Shown in pieces: positions 6,301 through 10,974 of a stretch of DNA of 10,974 nucleotides (the stretch's first letter is position 1; every line of letters begins with the position of its first letter). The notes under the pieces were generated by a model, which had not been told where the DNA came from, did not search any database, and saw nothing but the letters and a program-made list of their open reading frames with translations. The position numbers and the translations under genes were made by a program. Origin of the DNA: Clostridiales bacterium (GTDB lineage: Bacteria; Bacillota_A; Clostridia; Christensenellales; Aristaeellaceae); the NCBI GenBank assembly GCA_012514855.1, contig JAAYZL010000154.1, forward strand, positions 1 to 10,974. The letters run 5' to 3'.

Positions 6301-9300
6301 CGTCGTCGCCAATCCGGTGACCGGCGTCATGATCACATTGGCGGGCGAAACCACCGCGGCCGGCGACGCCAAGATGCTGGTCGGCGAGATCAGGCAGTTC
6401 GCCGCCGTGCTCACCCCGTCGGCGCCCGACGACCCGACGGTTCTCTGGTCGACGGACGACGATTCCGTCGCCACGGTCGACCAGTTGGGCAACGTGACCG
6501 CGAAGGCGGCCGGTGTCACGATGCTGTACGCCACGTCGCCCGACGGCCCGGCGGACTCCATCGTGCTGACCGTCGTCGAACAGCCCGTCGGCATCGTGCT
6601 CAGCAACACCTACCTCGAGGGCTATCCGGGCGAGTCGCTCCCGCTGACCTATCAGGTGCTGCCCGCGGGCGCGGTCGTCGACCACGTCGAGTGGAGCTAC
6701 AGCCCCGACACGATCAACCCGCAATGGGTCGAGGGCCTGCTGGTTCTGCCCGCGGGCGCCGCCCCCGGAGACTACACGATTACCGTCGCGCTGTTCGGCC
6801 CGGGCTACGACGCCCAGGGCGACCCGATCGACGACGCGCCGCTGGGAACCGACCAATGTCTGTTGCGCGTGCTCCGGCCGGTGACCTCCGTGGAGCTGGC
6901 CGACATCGGCGGCGCGGCCTTCGCCGCGGGCGAAGAGCTCACGGCCGTCGAGGGCACCTCGATCGTCGTCCGCGGCCTCATACTGCCCGCGAACGCCTCG
7001 GACATGACGCTCCTGTGGGACGTCGAGGACGACCATATCGCGACGGTTGAACCGATCCCGCCGCTCGGCAAGTATGCGCGCGTGACCTTCGTCGCCCCCG
7101 GCTCGACGAATCTCGTGGTGAAGTCCGCCTCCTCCGAGGCGTCCGACACCATCCTCCTGAACGTCGTCAAGCCGGTGCTCGACTTCTCGCTGTCGCCCCT
7201 CTACAAGGAGTTGTACCCCGGCGAGAGCTTTACCTACGACGTGACGCTCGTGCCCTCGGACACGATGCTCGTCGACAAGATCGAGTTCACCTCCGGCGCC
7301 CCGACCGTCGCCAACGTCAACGAGTACGGCACGGTGACGGCGCTCTTCCCGTCGGCCGATCCGGTCATCATCACCGGCGAATACGACAACGGCCTGTACA
7401 CCTTCCCCCGCAGCGCGACGGTGCTCGTCAAGAACCCCGTCCAGACGCTGGCGTTCACCGGCATCACGGGCGCGCTCAACCTTGCGGTGGGCGCGGGCTA
7501 CGACCTGTACTCGAAGCTCGCCTTCACCGGCCTCAACGCCACGATGCCCGTCGCGGACACGAGGGTCACCTGGGCCGTCGAAAACGACGCCGTGCTGACC
7601 GTCGACGAAAACGGCATCGCGCGCGCGCAGGCGGTCGGCGATACCTGGGTGTACGCCTACGCCCACAACGGCGTATCCGCGAAACTCTACGTCTCCGTCC
7701 AGCAGAACGCGCAGGGCCTGACGCTCGACGCCTACGACATCGCGATCCGGCCCGGCGAGACCGCCACGATCCACGCGACCATCTTGCCCGCCGACTCGAC
7801 GGACGTTCTGAAGTGGGAACTCCCCACCAATGACGCGGTTGAGGAGGCGAATTCCGATGCCCTCACATTCACCGTGCGCGGCGTCGTCCCCGGCGTCGCC
7901 ACGCTGACGGCGACGACCCACGATGTCGTGACCGACGCGGAGACCGCCAGAAAGGTCTGCACCATAACCGTCAGGCAGCCGGTCACGTCCATCAATGTCG
8001 ATTCCATGCAGCCGGCTGCGGTCGGCTCCAGCTACCCGAAGACCGTGACCGCGACCTACATCGGCCAGCTCATCGGCCTGATCGCGACGCCGCTGCCCGC
8101 GAACGCCTACGACAAGTCGGTCACCTGGTCCGTCGTCAACCCGAACGTGGCCACGATCGACCCGATCTCCGGCGTCCTGACCGCGGCCGGCGTCGGCACG
8201 ACCGTCGCGATGGCTCGGTCGAACAGCGATCCGGACATCGTCGGCCTCATCAACGTGGTGGTCGTCCGCGGCCTGCTGATGCTCAGCGTGGACCCGGATG
8301 AGAAGGCCATCTACGTGGGCGACCGGTTCACGATCACCCCGTCGCTGCTGCCGGAGGGCTCCGTGATGCCGCCGGTCATCTACGAGATGGCGGATCCGTT
8401 TGTCAGCCTGACCACCTCCCTCGTCAACGGCGTGACGGTGTGCAAGGTCACCGGTGTGACGCCGGGCATCACCTCGGTCACCGCCTACATCTTCAAGGGG
8501 ACCGCGGACGAGGCGTCGGCCGCCTGCCAGGTGGAGGTGCTCGTGCCGCTCAACACCTTTACCGTCAAGAAGGACAGGATTCGCATGTTGGTCGGCGACG
8601 CCTTTCGCTACGACCTGGCCGACGACCTGCAGTTCAACGACCCGCTCGACCCGGCGACCCAGCCGAAGGACAAGACGGTCGTCTACACCTCGGCCGACCC
8701 GACGGTCGCCTCGGTCGACAGCTACGGCCAGATCACCGCGAAGAAGGTCGGAACGACCATCATCAACATCGTCCCGAACGCGAACACCGCCCTGCGCGCG
8801 CAGGTGACGGTCGAGGTCGTGGACCTCGCGGCGGGCGTCATCGCCGACGCCGCGGAAATCCGCGTCTACCCCGGCCAGAAGATTCCGGTCGGCTTCACCT
8901 TCGTCCCGGAGGCGATCGCGACGACCGACTTCATCTGGACGTATCTGGACGAGGACGGCAACCCGCTCCCGGACGATGAGGACGACGAGATCGCCTACTA
9001 CAACGGCGGATTTGTCCACACCGTGTCGCCGGGCTTTGTGAACCTCGTGGCGACGGTGAAAATCCCCGACGACATTCAGGATCTGTACTCGAAGTACCCG
9101 AGCCTCAAGTTCAAGGAGGTCAAGACCTCGATCCTGGTGACGGTGCTGACCCCGGTCGACAGCGTCACGATCGACTCGCTCGACGGCGTCGACACGGACC
9201 CGCTGGCGCTTGAGGAGTTGACCTACCATGTCGGCGAGCGGTTCATCCTCGGGGCCACCGTGCTCCCGGACGACGCCTCCGATCCGGAGATCTTCTGGAC

Positions 9301-10657
9301 GAGCTCGGACACCAACATCGCCAGCGTCGACGCGTTCGGCATCGTCTCCGCGAACGGCACCGGCACGACCAGAATCTACGCCACCTCGAAGAACTCCGGC
9401 GCGCAGGACAGCCTGACCTTGATCGTCGAGAAGGCGCCCTTCGCCAAGCGCTACGGCGCGACGACCGTCAGCGGACTGTTCGTCCGCAACAAGGCGTCGC
9501 TGCAGGGCAAGGTCTACACGCAGTTCAAGAAGAACACGAAGGTGACCATCGTCGGCCAGTACGGCGAGTGGTACGAGATCGTGTACGCGAAGAGCCCGAC
9601 CGGCCTCGCCTACGTGCACAAGTCCTACGTCCGCATCACGGGCTACGCCGATCCGAAGCCGCTCGCGGCCCCCGGCGACATTCTGACCGAGAGCAACGCG
9701 GCGATCAACACGAAGACGACCGTCTGGGCGCACCCCGGCTCCGGCTACCGCACGACCGCGCCCGCGGGCACCAGGATCATGGTCGTGGGTTCCTCCGGGA
9801 GCTACTTCCAGATCACCTACGGCCACTACAACCTGGGCACCGGCTACGTGCTCGCCTCCAGGGTCACCAAGGACGCCGACTTCCCGAAGGGCAAGATCAT
9901 CAAGGGCGTGCCCAACGGAACCGGCGGCTATGACTCGTACCTGATCGATCCGGGCACCGGCGCGTCCATCCCGCTCGTGGGCGACACGCAGGTCGTCAAC
10001 ATCCCGAGCTCCGTCACCGCGATCAGCGCTCCGGTGTACTCCGGCTTCGATCCCGCGACGCGCGTGCTGCTCGGCCGCGTGTACAGGGGCGCCAGCCTGA
10101 CGATCATCAGCGAGAAGCTGAACGGGTTCTACCAGGTGAGGCTCGGCAGCGGAGTCGTCGGCTGGATCGAGGCCATCTACCTCGCGCAGCCCTCGAACGG
10201 CGGCGTCGCGACGACCGTCTCCATGACCGTCAAGATCGGCAAGACCACGACCGCCGTCGCCCTGCGCCAGAAGGCGTCCACCTCCTCGAAGAAGCTGGTG
10301 ACCATGAAGAAGGGCTGGACCGTGACGCTGGTCTCCACGACCAAGACCAACGGATTCTACAAGGTCGTGACCTCCTCCGGCATAACCGGCTACATCATGG
10401 CCAAGTACCTGAAGGTCTCCACGCAGGTGAGGCAGGTGACCACCATCACCCCGATCCAGGACCAGTACGGCGTCGTCAACTGCAAGCTGCTGAACGTGCG
10501 CGAGCTCGGAGCCATGGACGGCGCCATCATCGGCACGCTCTCGGCGAACCAGCAGGTGAAGATTCTCGGCGAGCTCAACGGCTGGTATCACGTGGAGAGG
10601 TCGGACGGCAGCCTCGGCTTCGTCAAGACCGAGTACATCACGCTGATCGAGGCGTAA
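3215..10657 (+). CDS. Giant secreted protein of bacterial Ig-like (BIG2-type) repeats with five C-terminal SH3b modules
   Basis: A 2480-residue exported protein. Residues 1-36 are a signal peptide: Arg-rich start, hydrophobic core, likely cleavage after ALA at 36. About 21 Ig-like modules of 85-110 residues follow (about 40-2072). The clearest are BIG2-type, with patterns such as LWSTDDDSVATVDQLGNVTA (1077-1096) and WTSSDTNIASVDAFGIVSAN (2028-2047). A polyproline linker (239-248) separates modules 2 and 3; the modules near 541-755 and 853-943 are atypical. Five SH3-like modules end the protein (2077-2478). No LPXTG motif, S-layer homology domain, C-terminal membrane segment or enzyme domain was seen. 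Ig-like arrays usually act as rigid stalks, adhesins or matrix parts, and SH3b modules often bind peptidoglycan, so a wall-associated surface role is inferred. The start at 3215 is chosen for the ribosome binding site and signal peptide. The gene is divergent from a lipoprotein gene and apparently monocistronic, with a hairpin 13 bases after its stop. Ligand and biological role are unknown. Confidence 0.92.
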   Translation: MKNSMSTKPVRRLLRRGLSIALAVMLILTAMPAALAAPGDLQSVSVSPGSVTLTLGGASATITASLSFEPVEPGTGYAPAALAATSSTGAVQVERISGTPQFSLTANSVGSDTITVTATQQGSGIVRTDTVSVTVVGPPSAGTLTALNILPGTLTLDISDTPKQIEFTVGKTGTPTIVYNVASNNPGVASVGSVNTGNLSFPVELHSTGTATIELTATFESTILSDTVVITVVDNTPELPPPPPPVVPESVGFATSSLEIVIPFGSTSKQTTVGYAIYPENVDPAEDGVSFASSSAAVSVSPTTAEGQTGTVTLTGNAPGEATVTVTTSNGKTGTIAVTVRDEIIPATGLQVSTESVRMTSGTRVVAVDILPANYNSPSSITVYADVSDSDVVSAEVAPLTHDVTLTAIGYGTATVTLRTSNGLPTKTIQVEVASEFVPATGVVFSPSSINITIPYGQSSAVASVNYSLQPTDTDDDLGSVGSSDESVVHAEEGNGDFPPILLTAFKAGHATVTLVTDGGFTASFEVTVTEEPGVPTNVEPTEVTPETPVVRLFKGDTAEVTFEVRDLLSMQGAALGVSSQTGNSAPAIAGVEDGDYTGGGDDQEPVYVPAKVHVNVLGVNAGSDLVKLTVNGVEGSVAVEVYDKIRQADVSISPASRIVESGDTAAFSLAGLDGLSTNGYTFLWTVGATTPPGLAWINGSAAGTSAEVGTADTLYTAAPLTVTLAVTPPTVNGSPALAPYTLTAVLEAHREGDLVLEMNSTAIATIQKLVVGAPRFVPAGSFTLKCWRDGVLSNVANPQLKYTSSNSAVLKVDQNGHLTPLASGNATITVEGYDQLDPEKAPGICTFDVVVYQLTAPGALEVQTGAFLTIPAVLDPAGYIFYELSPAPTPPLAATINENVFLATAAGLYTVVAHAYPSYEAYQADTTPTRAQALTKRTVTVRASNEPTWLTMNTTAIEIGVGETIVVDPTSYTAVYNVLTHGVVTGWVSANPSVLGVQGDVITGLAACTSQYVYANTSKGYRLYFKFDVVANPVTGVMITLAGETTAAGDAKMLVGEIRQFAAVLTPSAPDDPTVLWSTDDDSVATVDQLGNVTAKAAGVTMLYATSPDGPADSIVLTVVEQPVGIVLSNTYLEGYPGESLPLTYQVLPAGAVVDHVEWSYSPDTINPQWVEGLLVLPAGAAPGDYTITVALFGPGYDAQGDPIDDAPLGTDQCLLRVLRPVTSVELADIGGAAFAAGEELTAVEGTSIVVRGLILPANASDMTLLWDVEDDHIATVEPIPPLGKYARVTFVAPGSTNLVVKSASSEASDTILLNVVKPVLDFSLSPLYKELYPGESFTYDVTLVPSDTMLVDKIEFTSGAPTVANVNEYGTVTALFPSADPVIITGEYDNGLYTFPRSATVLVKNPVQTLAFTGITGALNLAVGAGYDLYSKLAFTGLNATMPVADTRVTWAVENDAVLTVDENGIARAQAVGDTWVYAYAHNGVSAKLYVSVQQNAQGLTLDAYDIAIRPGETATIHATILPADSTDVLKWELPTNDAVEEANSDALTFTVRGVVPGVATLTATTHDVVTDAETARKVCTITVRQPVTSINVDSMQPAAVGSSYPKTVTATYIGQLIGLIATPLPANAYDKSVTWSVVNPNVATIDPISGVLTAAGVGTTVAMARSNSDPDIVGLINVVVVRGLLMLSVDPDEKAIYVGDRFTITPSLLPEGSVMPPVIYEMADPFVSLTTSLVNGVTVCKVTGVTPGITSVTAYIFKGTADEASAACQVEVLVPLNTFTVKKDRIRMLVGDAFRYDLADDLQFNDPLDPATQPKDKTVVYTSADPTVASVDSYGQITAKKVGTTIINIVPNANTALRAQVTVEVVDLAAGVIADAAEIRVYPGQKIPVGFTFVPEAIATTDFIWTYLDEDGNPLPDDEDDEIAYYNGGFVHTVSPGFVNLVATVKIPDDIQDLYSKYPSLKFKEVKTSILVTVLTPVDSVTIDSLDGVDTDPLALEELTYHVGERFILGATVLPDDASDPEIFWTSSDTNIASVDAFGIVSANGTGTTRIYATSKNSGAQDSLTLIVEKAPFAKRYGATTVSGLFVRNKASLQGKVYTQFKKNTKVTIVGQYGEWYEIVYAKSPTGLAYVHKSYVRITGYADPKPLAAPGDILTESNAAINTKTTVWAHPGSGYRTTAPAGTRIMVVGSSGSYFQITYGHYNLGTGYVLASRVTKDADFPKGKIIKGVPNGTGGYDSYLIDPGTGASIPLVGDTQVVNIPSSVTAISAPVYSGFDPATRVLLGRVYRGASLTIISEKLNGFYQVRLGSGVVGWIEAIYLAQPSNGGVATTVSMTVKIGKTTTAVALRQKASTSSKKLVTMKKGWTVTLVSTTKTNGFYKVVTSSGITGYIMAKYLKVSTQVRQVTTITPIQDQYGVVNCKLLNVRELGAMDGAIIGTLSANQQVKILGELNGWYHVERSDGSLGFVKTEYITLIEA
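3332..9430 (+). repeat. Array of about 21 Ig-like modules (protein-level repeat)
   Basis: Approximate residue boundaries are 40-136, 143-234, 250-341, 345-435, 439-530, 541-645, 647-755, 760-852, 853-943, 947-1032, 1036-1121, 1122-1220, 1222-1318, 1320-1406, 1408-1495, 1498-1586, 1589-1684, 1686-1776, 1778-1868, 1870-1977 and 1979-2072. Modules 3 and 5 are noticeably alike (SSLEIVIPFGS against SSINITIPYGQ) and share PATG-type linkers. Otherwise the copies are much diverged and I saw no long identical DNA between them, so this is an old array rather than a recently amplified one. Module edges were placed by eye and may be off by several residues. Confidence 0.75.
9443..10648 (+). repeat. Five SH3b-like modules at the C-terminus of the giant protein
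   Basis: Approximate residues are 2077-2143, 2148-2217, 2262-2325, 2334-2402 and 2414-2478. The typical SH3b order is visible: an LxVR or ALRxKAS entry strand, a KGxxVTI- or NQQVKIL-type strand, a GWY/GFY-type aromatic (GEWYEIV, GFYQVRL, GFYKVVT, GWYHVER), and a G-(F/Y/W)-(V/I) exit followed by a Y-(L/V/I) end. The second and third are the most divergent. Such domains commonly bind cell-wall peptides, so they may retain the protein at the surface. Confidence 0.8.
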
Positions 10658-10669
10658 CCCCAGGAAACC

Positions 10670-10707
10670 GCCAGGCCACCGCAGGGCTCGTCCCGCGGTG
10701 GCCTGGC
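10670..10707 (+). terminator. Perfect 13-bp hairpin after the giant gene
   Basis: GCCAGGCCACCGC (10670-10682) pairs with GCGGTGGCCTGGC (10695-10707). GGG/CCC inside the 12-base interval may add three pairs. It starts 13 bases after the TAA, the place expected for a terminator, but only TTCGTC follows instead of a U-tract, so it may be a non-canonical terminator or a 3'-end protecting structure. Confidence 0.65.
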
Positions 10708-10894
10708 TTCGTCAGGGCCGGATTCTCCGAGGTTTTCACGGCAAATGGCTTGAAGGAATGCGCGCCCGCGCGTTCCCCCGCAACGGCATGCTCGTCCCGC
10801 CCGTTTATTGTAGTTGGGGAGCGCCACCCCTTTCCCCCGCGCCTGCCGGTTCGTCATCGCCGGGGCTCTTTGAGATATTTTTCCTCCCAAAGGC
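10708..10894. other. Intergenic spacer with one hairpin
   Basis: No convincing gene. GGAATGCGCG (10755-10764) can pair with CGCGCGTTCC (10767-10776) with one G-T wobble and a 2-base nominal loop. The rest shows no clear structure. Confidence 0.5.
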
Positions 10895-10923
10895 TTGAAG
10901 CTGCGCGCAATCCGCGATATAAT
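10895..10923 (+). promoter_or_regulatory. Strong sigma-70/sigma-A type promoter for a downstream gene
   Basis: TTGAAG (10895-10900) and a perfect TATAAT (10918-10923) are separated by exactly 17 bases. Transcription would start near 10930, about 30 bases before the ATG at 10961. It is the best consensus promoter in the window. Confidence 0.8.
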
Positions 10924-10960
10924 ACGCGTAATCAGATACGGCGTAATACCAAGGAAGAAT

Positions 10961-10974
10961 ATGAATACCTCCAA
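10961..10974 (+). CDS. Start of a further gene, cut off by the window end
   Basis: ATG at 10961 begins a frame with only four complete codons (Met-Asn-Thr-Ser) before the window ends. AAGGA at 10951-10955 lies 5 bases upstream and could serve as a ribosome binding site, and the strong promoter at 10895-10923 points into it. The product cannot be identified. The short leader and good signals favour a real gene start over chance. Confidence 0.5.

Noticed and set aside
4016..10591. A 2191-codon open frame on the minus strand opposite the giant gene
   Set aside because: It is a by-product of the strong G/C third-position bias of the sense gene. Its translation is Arg/Asp/His/Gly-rich with no domain, signal peptide or ribosome binding site, whereas the plus strand gives clear Ig-like and SH3b modules.
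3215..10657. Diversity-generating retroelement, phage tail or CRISPR association of the Ig-like gene
   Set aside because: No reverse transcriptase, template/variable repeat pair, phage structural gene, CRISPR repeat or cas gene is visible. The Ig modules are diverged copies, not a recent variable cassette.
10500..10657. Sortase motif or membrane anchor at the end of the giant protein
   Set aside because: The C-terminus ends directly after the last SH3-like module, with no LPXTG-like motif, hydrophobic segment or basic tail.
10698..10898. A 66-codon plus-strand frame after the giant gene
   Set aside because: It begins at a GTG inside the right arm of the hairpin and has no ribosome binding site.
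10588..10974. A 128-codon minus-strand frame at the right end
   Set aside because: It crosses the 3' end of the giant gene, its terminal hairpin and the strong promoter, and shows no family features.

Overview
The window is GC-rich DNA, strongly biased to G or C at third codon positions. Its gene content suggests an anaerobic, high-GC member of the Bacillota (Clostridia-like, possibly from a gut community): a short clostridial-style isocitrate dehydrogenase behind an aconitase, a strong AGGAGG-type ribosome binding site, a lipoprotein with an alanine/proline/glutamate-rich stalk, and a very large secreted protein built of bacterial Ig-like (BIG2-type) and SH3b modules. The lineage is inferred from this style of content; no marker gene fixes it.

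Layout. Bases 1-434 hold the 3' end of an aconitase gene, joined by a 4-base ATGA overlap to a complete isocitrate dehydrogenase gene (431-1438). The pair would convert citrate through isocitrate to 2-oxoglutarate, the oxidative entry to glutamate synthesis. Bases 1439-1949 contain no convincing gene. They carry a dense series of hairpins, including a perfect 18-bp stem, and look like a structured, possibly dispersed intergenic repeat. A predicted lipoprotein of 289 residues lies on the minus strand (1950-2819). Its soluble part appears to be an internal duplication of one small fold.

Bases 2820-3214 separate the lipoprotein gene from a divergent giant gene. This spacer is locally AT-rich and has a promoter-like pair for each direction, plus a leader hairpin and a strong Shine-Dalgarno sequence before the giant gene. 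The giant gene (3215-10657) encodes a 2480-residue exported protein: signal peptide, about 21 Ig-like modules, then five SH3-like modules at the C-terminus. It has no sortase motif, no S-layer homology domain and no recognisable enzyme domain, so it is best read as a cell-surface or matrix protein, perhaps held to the wall by its SH3b modules.

A perfect 13-bp hairpin follows the giant gene. The last 50 bases hold a very good promoter (TTGAAG, 17 bp, TATAAT) and a ribosome binding site in front of an ATG at 10961, the probable start of another gene that runs off the window. No RNA gene, CRISPR array, transposase, phage gene or defence system is recognisable. The least explained parts are the hairpin cluster at 1598-1942 and the giant modular surface protein.
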